From contig CANRIW010000005.1 of NCBI GenBank assembly GCA_947630785.1, positions 1 to 64,000 on the forward strand: a stretch of DNA of 64,000 nt. Direction: 5' to 3'. The notes under the pieces are model-generated. The model did not search any database. It worked only from the letters and a program-made list of their open reading frames with translations, and was not told where the DNA came from. Source of the DNA: an uncultured Oscillospiraceae bacterium. Its GTDB lineage: Bacteria > Bacillota > Clostridia > Oscillospirales > Oscillospiraceae. The translations under genes were made by a program, and so were the position numbers. Below are positions 32,600 through 41,238 of this stretch, in pieces. The first letter of the stretch is position 1. The number at the start of each line of letters is the position of its first letter.

Positions 32600-33295
32600 T
32601 TAGCTGAACTTGGCGGTGTTGACCTTCACGCCGGGGCCCATGGTGGCGGCGGCCACGCAGGAGCGGACGTACTGGCCCTTGGCGGCGGCGGGCTTGGCCT
32701 TGACGATGGCGCCCATGAGGGCGTTCAGGTTGTCGCTCAGCTTCTCGGGGCCGAAAGACACCTTGCCGATGGGGCAGTGGATGATGTTGGTCTTGTCCAG
32801 ACGGTACTCCACCTTACCGGCTTTGATCTCGTTGACGGCCTGGGTCACGTTGGGGGTGACGGTGCCGGCCTTGGGGGAGGGCATCAGGCCCTTGGGGCCC
32901 AGGATCTTACCGAGGCGGCCCACGGTGCCCATCATATCGGGGGTGGCGACCACCACGTCGAAGTCGAACCAGTTCTCCTTCTGGATCTTCTCCACCAGTT
33001 CCATGCCGCCGGCATAGTCGGCGCCGGCGTCCAGGGCCTCCTGGACCTTGGCGTCCTTGGCGAACACCAGCACCTTGCGGGTCTTGCCGGTGCCGTGGGG
33101 GAGGACGATGGCGCCGCGGACCTGCTGGTCGGCGTGACGGGAGTCGACGCCCAGCTTCACGTGGAGCTCCACGGTCTCGTCGAACTTGGCGGTAGCGGTC
33201 TTGATGACCAGGGCCATGGCGTCGGCCACGTCATACTGCATGGAGCGGTCGATCTGCTTGGCGCTGTCCACATACTTTTTACCCTTGAAAGCCAT
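32600..33295 (-). CDS. rplA: 50S ribosomal protein uL1
   Basis: This 231-residue L1 stalk protein binds 23S rRNA and helps E-site tRNA release. It has [17 protein letters not shown], the second-domain PHGTGK and [23 protein letters not shown]. It lies 18 nt after rplK and is transcribed with it from upstream. A separate strong promoter serves rplJL just downstream. Confidence 0.97.
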   Translation of the reverse strand: MAFKGKKYVDSAKQIDRSMQYDVADAMALVIKTATAKFDETVELHVKLGVDSRHADQQVRGAIVLPHGTGKTRKVLVFAKDAKVQEALDAGADYAGGMELVEKIQKENWFDFDVVVATPDMMGTVGRLGKILGPKGLMPSPKAGTVTPNVTQAVNEIKAGKVEYRLDKTNIIHCPIGKVSFGPEKLSDNLNALMGAIVKAKPAAAKGQYVRSCVAAATMGPGVKVNTAKFS

Positions 33296-33313
33296 ATCTC
33301 GTTCCTCCTTCCC

Positions 33314-33739
<426 letters not shown>

Positions 33740-33845
33740 TTGAAACAGCACCTCCTAATGAAATGTGGTGGTGACGGAGCGCTTCGACCGCTCCTCCCAC
33801 GGATGGGGACGCTCCGCGCCCCTTTCGTTCGATGCTTTTGGAGCC

Positions 33846-34364
33846 TCAGATGGTCTCCACCTGATCCAGCTCCAGCTCCACCGGCGTCTCCCGGCCGAAC
33901 ATGGACACCACCACGCGGACCTTGCCGCGCTCCTTGTCCAGTTCTTCCACGGTGCCGATGAAGGAGGCGAGGGCGCCGTCCACGATCTTGACGCTGTCGC
34001 CCACGTCGTAGGCCACCACCACCTCGCGCTTTTCCACGCCCAGGGCGGCGATCTCCTCGTCGGTGAGGGGGATGGCCTTGTTGGCGGCGCCCACGAATCC
34101 GGTGACGCCCCGGATGTTCCGCACCAGGTGCCAGGTCTCGTCGGTCATGACCATCTTGACCAGCACATAGCCGGGGAACACCTTGCGCTCCACGGTCTTG
34201 GGGCCGTTGTCGGTGATCTCGGTGACCGTCTCCATGGGGATGGACACCTCGGCGATCAAATCGTGCATATTGCGGTTTTCCACAGCCTGCTCGATGGACA
34301 TGGCCACGTTTTTCTCGTAGCCGGAGTAGGTGTGGGCCACATACCACTTCAGATCCTCAGCCAT
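33846..34364 (-). CDS. nusG: Transcription termination/antitermination protein NusG
   Basis: NusG binds RNA polymerase and, through its KOW domain, the ribosome or Rho. The 172-residue protein has an NGN domain (WYVAHTYSGYEKNVAMSIE at the start, VFPGYVLVKM). A C-terminal KOW domain follows (VGDSVKIVDGALASFIGTVEEL). The order secE-nusG-rplK is conserved in bacteria. Confidence 0.97.
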   Translation of the reverse strand: MAEDLKWYVAHTYSGYEKNVAMSIEQAVENRNMHDLIAEVSIPMETVTEITDNGPKTVERKVFPGYVLVKMVMTDETWHLVRNIRGVTGFVGAANKAIPLTDEEIAALGVEKREVVVAYDVGDSVKIVDGALASFIGTVEELDKERGKVRVVVSMFGRETPVELELDQVETI

Positions 34365-34374
34365 GGGGCACCCG

Positions 34375-34644
34375 TCAGCTGAAGAGCTTCAGCAGGGCGT
34401 CGACCACGGCGCGGGCCAGCCAGTCGAAGACCCAGATGAACACGCCGATGATGAGCACGCACACGATGACGATGCACACGTTCTTGACTACGTCCTTGAG
34501 GGTGGGCCAGGTGACCTTCTTCAGCTCGCCCTTCAGGTCCTTGAACCAGCGGAGGACCCGATTGGGCTTCTTCTCCTGCTTTTTGGCGGGCTTGGCCTTC
34601 TTGTCGGAGCTTACGGACTCCAGGTTTTTCTCCTGTTCAGACAT
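34375..34644 (-). CDS. secE: Preprotein translocase subunit SecE
   Basis: SecE is an essential membrane subunit of SecYEG. This 89-residue protein has a Lys-rich cytoplasmic N terminus, the conserved amphipathic helix WFKDLKGELKKVTWPTLKDV and one membrane segment (about 60-80). It is encoded 10 nt before nusG. Confidence 0.97.
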   Translation of the reverse strand: MSEQEKNLESVSSDKKAKPAKKQEKKPNRVLRWFKDLKGELKKVTWPTLKDVVKNVCIVIVCVLIIGVFIWVFDWLARAVVDALLKLFS

Positions 34645-34661
34645 CAGTTACCCCTCTTTCC

Positions 34662-34826
34662 TTACTTCGTTTCGGTGTGCAGAGTGTGCTTTCTGCAGAA
34701 GGGGCAGTACTTGTTGAGCTCCAGACGCTCGGTGGTATTGCGCTTGTTCTTCTTGGTGTTGTAGTTGCGCTGTTTGCACTCGGAGCAGCGCAGGACGACC
34801 TTCACACGGTTACCGGCTTTCGCCAT
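34662..34826 (-). CDS. rpmG: 50S ribosomal protein bL33
   Basis: This 54-residue protein is the zinc-binding (C+) type. CSEC (residues 14-17) and CPFC (41-44) flank a basic core ([20 protein letters not shown]). AGGAGGTG lies 7 nt before the ATG. It heads the rpmG-secE-nusG group, as in many Bacillota. The gene is short and easily missed. Confidence 0.95.
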   Translation of the reverse strand: MAKAGNRVKVVLRCSECKQRNYNTKKNKRNTTERLELNKYCPFCRKHTLHTETK

Positions 34827-35069
34827 TCTCGGCACCTCCTTGATGAATTTGACCGGCGGCGCGAAAAAGGCGCCGGACCCGGCCTTTTGCCGCTTCCAGC
34901 GCCGCCAGAAAGGCGCAGCGCGCCTTTAAGATGGCTACGGGAGAGCGGCAGAATTGCCTCCCTGCGGCCCGTCGTTCGGGGTGAGGGTTTTTGCGGCCAT
35001 CCCGTAAAAATGGACACAAAAAGAAAGCCCTGCTCGCAGGTGACGACAGCGTACCACATTTGCGGGGGC
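34827..35069. other. Intergenic region between rpmG and ruvX
   Basis: About 240 nt lie between the divergent rpmG and ruvX. It must hold the promoter and leader of the rpmG-secE-nusG-rplKA unit, but I see no clear -35/-10 pair on the minus strand. A GC-rich hairpin (CGGCGCC-N5-GCGCCG type, near 34857-34880) lies close to rpmG. I see no gene. Confidence 0.5.
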
Positions 35070-35098
35070 TTGTCAAGGGCGATTTTTTACTTTATAAT
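35070..35098 (+). promoter_or_regulatory. Promoter of ruvX
   Basis: TTGTCA (35070-35075), 17 nt, TATAAT (35093-35098). The transcript start is just before the ribosome site GGGGGGAGAGG. Confidence 0.85.
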
Positions 35099-35125
35099 GT
35101 GAAAAAACGAAGGGGGGAGAGGCCC

Positions 35126-35548
35126 ATGCGGGTCATGGCCATCGACTACGGGGACGCCCGCACCGGCGTAGCGGTGTCCGACGGGAGCGGCCTGCTGGCG
35201 GGGTTCACCACCGTCATCCACAGCCGGAGGCCGGAGGTTGTGCTGGACGAGATCAGCAGGCTCATCGCGGAGCGGGGGGCGGACGAGCTGGTGATGGGCT
35301 TCCCCCGGAACATGGACGGCACCGAGGGCCCCCGGGCGGAGCTGTACCGGGACTTCGCCGCGAGGCTGGAGGAGCGCACCGGGATGGAGGTCCACCTGTG
35401 GGACGAGCGGCGCACCACCGTGGAGGCCCACGCCATCCTCCACGCCGGCGGCAAGCGGATGAAGGACCACAAAAAGACCGTGGACGCGGTGGCGGCCTCG
35501 CTGATCTTGGAGGGCTACCTGGCCTATAAGCGGCGGAACGAGCGGTAA
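35126..35548 (+). CDS. ruvX: Putative pre-16S rRNA nuclease / Holliday junction resolvase RuvX (YqgF)
   Basis: This 140-residue RNase H-fold protein of the YqgF family is linked to 16S rRNA 5' maturation and to Holliday junction cleavage. It has MAIDYGDARTGVAVSD, VMGFPRNMDGTEG and the later WDERRTTVEA, with the acidic residues of the active site (Asp near residue 7, Glu in ERRTTVEA, Asp near the C terminus). ATG at 35126 follows GAGAGGCCC. A terminator follows. Confidence 0.93.
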   Translation: MRVMAIDYGDARTGVAVSDGSGLLAGFTTVIHSRRPEVVLDEISRLIAERGADELVMGFPRNMDGTEGPRAELYRDFAARLEERTGMEVHLWDERRTTVEAHAILHAGGKRMKDHKKTVDAVAASLILEGYLAYKRRNER

Positions 35549-35554
35549 AAGGAG

Positions 35555-35583
35555 CTCCCCTCCCGGCCCGGGAGGGGAGTTTT
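35555..35583 (+). terminator. Terminator after ruvX
   Basis: CTCCCCTCCC pairs perfectly with GGGAGGGGAG around a 5-nt loop. TTTT follows. The convergent DUF2812 gene stops just beyond it. Confidence 0.85.
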
Positions 35584-35588
35584 GCGCG

Positions 35589-36980
35589 CTATTGCCCCAG
35601 TTTTTCGCCCACGACGGCCCTTTGCTCCGGGGTGGGGGTCCAGTGGTCGCCGAAGCGGACGGTCCACTCGGAGCCGAAGTCGATCACCACGATGCTGTGT
35701 TCATAGCACAGCAGGAAGCGGTTCGTGCGGCCCCCGTCGTCATACACCCGCTCCCACGCCTCTTTGGCGCCCCAGGGGGCGGGGTCAATTACCTCGTAAC
35801 GGTAGCCGAACTGCTCCCCGTACTTGTCGTCCTCGTGGTACAGCCTGTCTCTGCACCAGCCGTAGAGGAGGGGCAGCTTGACCTCGGTGACGGCGTACTC
35901 CAGAGAGGGCAGGGCGAGGTCCGGGTCGTCCCGGTTCCAGTCCACGTGCTGATGGATCTCGTACTGCCCCAGCAGGACGGTCTCGTCCCCGGTCGTCCAG
36001 GTGCGATAGCCGTCCATATCCACGTCCGTCAGGTCGGCCACCGACAGGGGCGGGCCGCCGCTCAGGTAGCTGCTGTCGTCCAGCAGGCCGCTGCCCGCCG
36101 CCCGGATGGTGAAAAAGACGATGACCGCCAGCAGGCCGAAAGCCAGCACCACGTCCACCGCCAGGGTGGCCGCCCGGTTGACGCCCCGGGAGACGCCCTT
36201 CCGCTTCAGGAGGATGCGGGTGCCGTTCACCCCCAGGTACAGCAGGACCGTCCAGCCCAGCATGACGAATGTGATGAGCTTCATCAGCGGATTGCTTTGC
36301 AGAATGACGTCGATCAGATACCCCGCAAGGGCGACGGCGACCACGCCCAGACCGACGGCCTGGAGCGGAAAGTGGTTGGGGGTGGGATAGAACACCCCCT
36401 GCTCCGCCGCCTTCAGCGCCCGGCGGCGCCACAGGAAGTAGCCGCCCAGCTCCACGCCCAGCAGCAGGAGCAGGACCAGCCAGCACAGAAGGCTGAATAA
36501 GCCGCTGGGGCGGGACAGCCAACCGATGGGGTCGTTCACAAGCTGGCCGATGGATATCCAGAGACCCAGCAGAGACGGCAGCAGGCAGACGGCGTAGGCC
36601 AGGATGGTGGAGCGCATCATGGCCTTGTGGATGGCGTCCACCTCCAGGGCGGGGTCGGTCTCAATGGGGGTGGGGTCCTCCCGCTCATTGTAAAATGCCA
36701 GCACCTTGCCGTTGGAGGCGGCCACCTCCCAGCCGGTGTGGGCGCAGAAGTCCCGGAACTCCTGCTCCTCCTCGGTGGGGTACGGGTCAAAGGCCGACGC
36801 CTTGTAGTAGTAGCTGACGCAGAAATGGACCTGCCGGGGCTCGCTCCGGCGGTAGCGCAAAAAGCAGTTGCCGATATCCTCCAGCATCCAGCCCTCGGCC
36901 GCCAGTTTCTCAAAGTGTTTTTGGAGCCCGGTGCGGTCGTACATGGAAAACAGGATCATCTCGTGTTTGGTGTCCCTCAT
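35589..36980 (-). CDS. DUF2812 domain-containing membrane protein
   Basis: This 463-residue protein starts with a DUF2812 domain at residues 1-115 (MILFSMYDRTGLQKHFEKLAAEGWMLEDI, in part; later the FDPYPTEEEQEFRDFCAHTGWE element). Four to six membrane segments follow at about 125-310. A large extracytoplasmic C-terminal domain has several Trp and Asp residues. DUF2812 proteins are found next to PadR regulators in many Bacillota; their function is unknown. The ATG overlaps the padR stop by 4 nt, so both are controlled by the operator array upstream. Confidence 0.85.
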   Translation of the reverse strand: MRDTKHEMILFSMYDRTGLQKHFEKLAAEGWMLEDIGNCFLRYRRSEPRQVHFCVSYYYKASAFDPYPTEEEQEFRDFCAHTGWEVAASNGKVLAFYNEREDPTPIETDPALEVDAIHKAMMRSTILAYAVCLLPSLLGLWISIGQLVNDPIGWLSRPSGLFSLLCWLVLLLLLGVELGGYFLWRRRALKAAEQGVFYPTPNHFPLQAVGLGVVAVALAGYLIDVILQSNPLMKLITFVMLGWTVLLYLGVNGTRILLKRKGVSRGVNRAATLAVDVVLAFGLLAVIVFFTIRAAGSGLLDDSSYLSGGPPLSVADLTDVDMDGYRTWTTGDETVLLGQYEIHQHVDWNRDDPDLALPSLEYAVTEVKLPLLYGWCRDRLYHEDDKYGEQFGYRYEVIDPAPWGAKEAWERVYDDGGRTNRFLLCYEHSIVVIDFGSEWTVRFGDHWTPTPEQRAVVGEKLGQ

Positions 36981-37300
36981 TTCGTCCCCTCCTCTCCGAA
37001 GACGCGGCGGTAGTCCTCCCCTTGGGCGGTGATGCGGCGGTACTCCTCCGCCAGCCGCTTCACCCCCGCTTCGGTGAGGACGTAGCTCCGCCGGCGGCCC
37101 TCCACTTTGGTCTCCCGGATCATGCCGGCGTCCAGGAACTGCTCCAGCAGGTTGTAGAGCGTCCCGGAGCCCACGCTGACCCGCCCGCCCGTCATGGCGG
37201 GCACCCGGTCCAGGATGTCCATGCCGCAGCACTCGGTCTTGAGGCACAGCAGCACGTAGAACATCTGCTCCGTGAGGGTCTGGAATTTCAATCGGGGCAT
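36977..37300 (-). CDS. PadR family transcriptional regulator
   Basis: This 107-residue protein has the PadR winged helix: LTEQMFYVLLCLKTECCGMDILDRV, then SVGSGTLYNLLEQFLDAGMIRE and RRRSYVLTEAGVKRL. The long C-terminal dimerisation helix is short here, as in the small PadR-s2 group. PadR proteins repress their own operons and respond to small molecules. Three copies of one dyad lie in its promoter region, so autoregulation is very likely. It is translated with the DUF2812 gene (ATGA overlap). Confidence 0.93.
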   Translation of the reverse strand: MPRLKFQTLTEQMFYVLLCLKTECCGMDILDRVPAMTGGRVSVGSGTLYNLLEQFLDAGMIRETKVEGRRRSYVLTEAGVKRLAEEYRRITAQGEDYRRVFGEEGTK

Positions 37301-37316
37301 AGGGGTCCCTCCTATT

Positions 37317-37403
37317 CTCGAATATCGAGCTTGATGGGAAAAGAAGTAATCTCGAATATCGAGATTACGACCTCAGTATAAACTCGAATATCGAGAATGT
37401 CAA
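37317..37403 (-). promoter_or_regulatory. Promoter of padR-DUF2812 with three identical operators
   Basis: TTGACA (37403-37398), 17 nt, TATACT (37380-37375) lies on the minus strand. The sequence CTCGAATATCGAG (dyad CTCGA-N3-TCGAG) occurs at 37317-37329, 37351-37363 and 37383-37395. One copy fills the promoter spacer. The middle copy extends to a 10-bp dyad, GTAATCTCGA-N3-TCGAGATTAC. The third lies next to the ribosome site. Spacing is 34 and 32 nt, about three helical turns. Confidence 0.9.
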
Positions 37404-37443
37404 GGGGGTAGGGGCAGAAAACGCAAATATTTTTTCCGAGCGC

Positions 37444-37477
37444 GAAAACGGCCCCGGCGGGATGTCCCGCCGGGGCC
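37444..37477 (-). terminator. Terminator after ackA
   Basis: GGCCCCGGCGGGA pairs with TCCCGCCGGGGCC over 13 bp on the minus strand. GTTTTCG follows. The long GC stem makes it a good terminator in spite of the short U run. Confidence 0.8.
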
Positions 37478-37502
37478 GGTCTGCCTGTATGTTCTGTGAG
37501 GC

Positions 37503-38696
37503 TCACACCAGAGCCGCGGTCTCCAGGGCGATCATGAGCTCCTCGTTGGTGGGGATGAGCAGCACCTGCACCTTGGAGTCGATGGCGGAGATGACCGCTT
37601 CCTTGCCCCGGACGTTGTTGGCGTCGGGGTCCATCTTCACGCCCATGAACTCCAGGCCCGAGGCGATGGCCATCCGCTGGTCGGCGTCGTTCTCGCCCAC
37701 GCCGGCGGTGAAGATGATGGCGTCCACCCCGCCCATGACGGCGGCCAGGGAGCCGATGTACTTCTTCACGCTGTAGCTGAAGATATCCAGCGCCAGGGCG
37801 GCCCGGGCGTTGCCCTCCTCGCCGGCCTTGGACAGATCCCGGAAGTCGGAGGACACGCCGGAGACCCCCAGCACGCCGGACTTCTTGTTGAGGATGTTCA
37901 GCATGGCGTCGATATCCAGGCCGTACTTCTTCATCAGGAACTCCAGGATGCCCGCGTCCAGATCGCCGGCCCGGGTGCCCATGGGCAGGCCGGCCAGGGG
38001 GGTGAAGCCCATGGAGGTGTCTACGCTCTTGCCGTACTTCACGGCGGCCACGGAGGAGCCGTTGCCCAGGTGGCAGGAGATGAGCTTCAGGGATTCGATG
38101 GGTTTGCCCAGCATATCGGCGGCCCGCTGGGTCACGTACTTGTGGGAGGTGCCGTGGAAGCCGTAGCGGCGGACCTTGTCGTTCTCGTAGTACTCATAGG
38201 GCAGGGCGTAGGTGTAGGCCACCGGGGGCATGGTCTGGTGGAAGGCGGTGTCGAACACGGCCACCTGGGGCACGTCGGGACCCATGACGGCGATGCAGGC
38301 CCTGATGCCGGTGATATTGGCGGGGTTGTGCAGGGGGGCCAGGGGGACGCACGCCTCGATGGCGGCCATCACCTTGTCGTCGATCTTCACCGAGTTTGCG
38401 AAGGCCTCGCCCCCGTGGACCACCCGGTGGCCCACCGCGTCGATCTCCTTCATGGAGGAGATGACGCCGTTGGCCGGATCCACCAGAGCGTTCAGAACCG
38501 CCTGGATGGCCTCGGCATGGGTGGGCATATCGATGCTTGCCGCATCCACGGTCTCCTTTCCGGGGGCCTTGTAGGTGAACCGGCCGTCGATGCCGATGCG
38601 CTCGCACAGGCCCTTGGCCAGCACGTTCTGGGTGTCGGTGTCCAGCAGCTGGTATTTCAGAGAGGAGCTGCCCGCGTTGATGACCAGAACTTTCAT
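37503..38696 (-). CDS. ackA: Acetate kinase
   Basis: This enzyme makes ATP and acetate from acetyl phosphate in fermentation. The 397-residue protein has VINAGSSSLKYQLLD, HRVVHGG, FDTAFHQTMP, YGFHGTSHKYV, SCHLGNGSS and GGVDAIIFTAGVGEND. The catalytic Asp and Arg residues lie in the expected places. No pta gene is beside it. It has its own promoter and terminator and is divergent from tmcAL. Confidence 0.97.
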   Translation of the reverse strand: MKVLVINAGSSSLKYQLLDTDTQNVLAKGLCERIGIDGRFTYKAPGKETVDAASIDMPTHAEAIQAVLNALVDPANGVISSMKEIDAVGHRVVHGGEAFANSVKIDDKVMAAIEACVPLAPLHNPANITGIRACIAVMGPDVPQVAVFDTAFHQTMPPVAYTYALPYEYYENDKVRRYGFHGTSHKYVTQRAADMLGKPIESLKLISCHLGNGSSVAAVKYGKSVDTSMGFTPLAGLPMGTRAGDLDAGILEFLMKKYGLDIDAMLNILNKKSGVLGVSGVSSDFRDLSKAGEEGNARAALALDIFSYSVKKYIGSLAAVMGGVDAIIFTAGVGENDADQRMAIASGLEFMGVKMDPDANNVRGKEAVISAIDSKVQVLLIPTNEELMIALETAALV

Positions 38697-38798
38697 TGAG
38701 ATACACTCCTTTGGCCCGCAAGAACTGTTTGCTTCCTGCGGCGCTTTGTATTATAATGCGTAATAAGCGATGTTGCGGTCTGTGAGAAGATAGCTCAT

Positions 38799-38827
38799 AT
38801 TATAATACGCGGAGGAGCGAGCCGCAA
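38799..38827 (-). promoter_or_regulatory. Promoter of ackA
   Basis: TTGCGG (38827-38822), 17 nt, TATAAT (38804-38799) on the minus strand. A second TATAAT lies nearer the gene but has no good -35. The leader is about 95 nt and ends in AAAGGAG before ackA. Confidence 0.65.
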
Positions 38828-38882
38828 GCGTTTTTCGGAAATTCCTGAAAAAACTTTGGACAAACGGGGGGAGGCCGGCGGA

Positions 38883-40019
38883 ATGAGGACCGTTGGGATC
38901 GTGGCGGAGTACAACCCGTTCCACGCCGGCCATGCCCGGCATATCGCGGAGACGCGGCGTGTTTTCGGAGAGGACTGCGCCGTGGTGGCCGCCATGAGCG
39001 GGAACTTCGTCCAGCGGGGGGACTGTGCCCTCTTCGACAAGTGGCGCCGGGCCCGCTCCGCCCTGGAGGGGGGCGCCGACCTGGTGCTGGAGCTGCCCAC
39101 GGTGTGGGCGGCCGCCTCGGCGGAGCGGTTCGCCCGGGGGGCGGTGAACATCCTGAAAGCGGCCGGGGCGGAGGCGCTGTCCTTCGGCAGCGAGAGCGGG
39201 GACGCCGCCGCTCTCAGAGAACTGGCCGCCTGTCTGGACGGCCCCGCGTACAGCGCCGCCCTCCGGGAGGAGCTGGCGGGGGGAGCTTCCTTCGCCGCCT
39301 GCCGGCAGAAAGCCGCCGCCGGCCTCGTGGGGGCGGAGCGGGCCGCCCTGCTGGCAAACCCCAACGACAATCTGGCGGCGGAGTACCTGAGGGCCGCCCG
39401 GCGGCTGGGCTGGGCCCTGGAGGTGGCCGCCGTCCCGAGAGCGGGGGCGGGACACGACGGGGGGGACCACCCGGACTACCCCTCCGCCTCGTATCTGCGG
39501 GAGCGGATCAGGACAGGGCGGACGCCTTCGGAGGGCTTTGCCGATCTGCGCCGGGCAGAGCGGGCGGTGCTGGCCCGTCTGCGCTCCATGGACCTGAGCG
39601 AATTCGAGGCCCTGCCCGACAGCGGAGAGGGCCTGGCCAGCCGCCTGTACCGGGCCGCCCGGACGGGGGCCTCCCTGGAGGAGGTGTGGGCTCTGGCCAA
39701 GACCAAGCGCTACGCCCACGCCCGTCTCCGCCGGATGACCCTGTGGGCCTTTCTGGGCCTGACGGCGGCGGACGTGCCGGAAAAGCCGCCCTATCTCCGG
39801 GTGCTGGGCTTCAACGAGAGGGGGCGGGAGCTGCTGAGGGCCATGAAGCGGACCGCCCGCGTCCCCATCCTCACCAAGCCCGCCCACGCCAAAGAGCTGG
39901 ACGGGGCCGGCCGGCGGCTGTTCGGGCTGGAGGCCCGGTGCACCGACCTCTACGATCTGTGCCTGGACCCCATCCCCGCCCCCGGCAGGGAGTGGACCAC
40001 CGATCCGGTGATCCTGTGA
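38883..40019 (+). CDS. tmcAL: tRNA(Met) cytidine acetate ligase TmcAL
   Basis: TmcAL (YlbM family) uses acetate and ATP to make N4-acetylcytidine at the wobble base of elongator tRNA-Met. The 378-residue protein starts with the nucleotidyltransferase-like VGIVAEYNPFHAGHARHI. It has AAMSGNFVQRGD, GADLVLELP, LANPNDNLAAEY and the C-terminal KRYAHARLRRM. It is full length. GGGAGG lies 8 nt before the ATG. Placement next to ackA fits the use of acetate, although the two are divergent. Confidence 0.93.
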   Translation: MRTVGIVAEYNPFHAGHARHIAETRRVFGEDCAVVAAMSGNFVQRGDCALFDKWRRARSALEGGADLVLELPTVWAAASAERFARGAVNILKAAGAEALSFGSESGDAAALRELAACLDGPAYSAALREELAGGASFAACRQKAAAGLVGAERAALLANPNDNLAAEYLRAARRLGWALEVAAVPRAGAGHDGGDHPDYPSASYLRERIRTGRTPSEGFADLRRAERAVLARLRSMDLSEFEALPDSGEGLASRLYRAARTGASLEEVWALAKTKRYAHARLRRMTLWAFLGLTAADVPEKPPYLRVLGFNERGRELLRAMKRTARVPILTKPAHAKELDGAGRRLFGLEARCTDLYDLCLDPIPAPGREWTTDPVIL

Positions 40020-40098
40020 CGGGAAATTTACACTTCGTTGACAACTTCCGCCCCCAAATGGGGTAGAATGTCATAAACGCCCAAAAGGAGGGCTCCCT

Positions 40099-40983
40099 AT
40101 GTATTACCAAGGCAACGGCGGCTGGATCGACCGCTTCTGCGCCAGACATCCCGGGTTCGGCATCCCCAATCTGATGCTGTGGGTCTGTATCGGCCAGGTC
40201 ATCGTCTTTGTGCTGGAGATGCTGTTCCCCGCCGTGGCGCTTTTTATCCCCCTGTACGCCCCGCTGGTGCTCCGGGGGCAGGTGTGGCGGCTGGTGACCT
40301 TCATCTTCGCCCCCAACTCCTCCAACCCCTTCTACCTGCTGCTGGGGTGCTATTTCTACTTCTGGATCGGCCAGACTTTGGAGCGGACCTGGGGCACCGC
40401 CAAATTCACCCTGTTCTACCTGTGCGGCATGGTCCTCACCATGCTGTACGGGATGGTGGCCGGACTGCTCTCCCCCTACGGCGCGGCGTTCTCCTTTGCC
40501 AATGCGTATTATGTCAACCTGTCCATCTTCCTCATCATCGCCACCTACTACGGGGAGATGCAGGTGCTGCTGTTCTTTGTGGTGCCGGTGAAGATGAAGT
40601 GGATGGCCCTCATCGACGTGGCGCTGGTGCTCATCGACGCCATCCGCTTCTTCCAGGCGGGCATCGTGGCGCTGGCGCTGGCCTTCCTGCCCTCCATCGT
40701 CAACTACTTCATCTTTACCTGGCCCGTCTGGTCCTACAAGCTGGGCATCGCCAGGCGGCAGGCCGACCCCAAGGTCATCAGCTTCAAGCGGGCCCAGCGG
40801 CAGGCCCGGCAGAGGGCTGACGCCGCCAATACCGGCCGGGGCTGGACCCGCAAGTGCGCCGTCTGCGGCATCACCGACGCGGACGACCCCAACATGGAGT
40901 TCCGGTACTGCTCCAAGTGCGAGGGAGACTACTGCTACTGCATCAACCACATCTACAACCACGCGCATATCCACAAAAGTTAA
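40099..40983 (+). CDS. Rhomboid-like membrane protein lacking catalytic residues, with metal-binding tail
   Basis: This 294-residue protein has a rhomboid-like layout of six membrane segments (about 25-225). The WR element of loop 1 (GQVWRLVTFIF) and YFWIGQTLERTWG are visible. I find no GxSG serine motif in the fourth segment region (SPYGAAFSFANAYY) and no His in the sixth. It therefore looks like a pseudoprotease (iRhom/Derlin-type). The C-terminal cytoplasmic tail (250-294) has CAVC, CSKC, CYC and several His residues, probably a zinc site. The role is unknown. Confidence 0.75.
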   Translation: MYYQGNGGWIDRFCARHPGFGIPNLMLWVCIGQVIVFVLEMLFPAVALFIPLYAPLVLRGQVWRLVTFIFAPNSSNPFYLLLGCYFYFWIGQTLERTWGTAKFTLFYLCGMVLTMLYGMVAGLLSPYGAAFSFANAYYVNLSIFLIIATYYGEMQVLLFFVVPVKMKWMALIDVALVLIDAIRFFQAGIVALALAFLPSIVNYFIFTWPVWSYKLGIARRQADPKVISFKRAQRQARQRADAANTGRGWTRKCAVCGITDADDPNMEFRYCSKCEGDYCYCINHIYNHAHIHKS

Positions 40984-40991
40984 AATCAGGC

Positions 40992-41020
40992 TTGACAATC
41001 CCTGGTACGGCTGATATACT
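40992..41020 (+). promoter_or_regulatory. Promoter of leader peptide-ABC exporter
   Basis: TTGACA (40992-40997), 17 nt, TATACT (41015-41020), just downstream of the rhomboid-like gene. Transcription would begin near 41027, 30 nt before the leader peptide. Confidence 0.88.
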
Positions 41021-41057
41021 GTGCAGGAAATCATTCAAAAGAAAGGAGGCGCGCACC

Positions 41058-41144
41058 ATGACCAATCCCATCTATGTGACTTTGGCAGTCAAGCAGTATG
41101 AGAATGACGTCAGGGGGATTCTGCGCGCCTTTGGGCTGGGTTGA
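41058..41144 (+). CDS. 28-residue leader peptide upstream of ABC exporter
   Basis: This small ORF has one of the best ribosome sites in the window (AAAGGAGG, 8 nt before ATG). It encodes 28 residues, starting MTNPIYVTLAVKQY and ending RAFGLG. It is followed after 26 nt by an intrinsic terminator and then by a heterodimeric ABC exporter. The layout is like bmrB-bmrCD of B. subtilis, where translation of a leader peptide controls read-through in response to ribosome-targeting antibiotics. The sequence itself is not one I recognise. Confidence 0.8.
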   Translation: MTNPIYVTLAVKQYENDVRGILRAFGLG

Positions 41145-41170
41145 CACACCCGGTTTCCTTTGCTTTGCGC

Positions 41171-41201
41171 GGCGTCCCTCGGTTTGAGGGGCGCCTTTTT
41201 T
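41171..41201 (+). terminator. Intrinsic terminator between leader peptide and exporter genes
   Basis: GGCGTCCCTC (41171-41180) pairs with GAGGGGCGCC (41186-41195) over 10 bp with one G-U and a 5-nt loop. TTTTTT follows. The exporter start codon is about 40 nt downstream, so read-through is required for expression from the leader promoter. Confidence 0.88.
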
Positions 41202-41238
41202 GCGCCTTTTTGAGGAAAAGAGGATCGAGGAGGAACTT

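Noticed and set aside
34840..35060. Candidate sigma-A promoter for rpmG-secE-nusG
   Set aside because: Several weak -10-like sequences exist on the minus strand, but none has a matching -35 at a proper distance, so none is listed.
38740..38812. Divergent promoter for tmcAL from the TATTATAATA palindrome
   Set aside because: A TATAAT is present on the plus strand but no -35 at 16-18 nt; only the minus-strand ackA promoter has proper boxes.
40030..40075. TTGACA ... TAGAAT as promoter of the rhomboid-like gene
   Set aside because: The spacer is 20 nt, too long for a normal sigma-A promoter; no better pair is seen.
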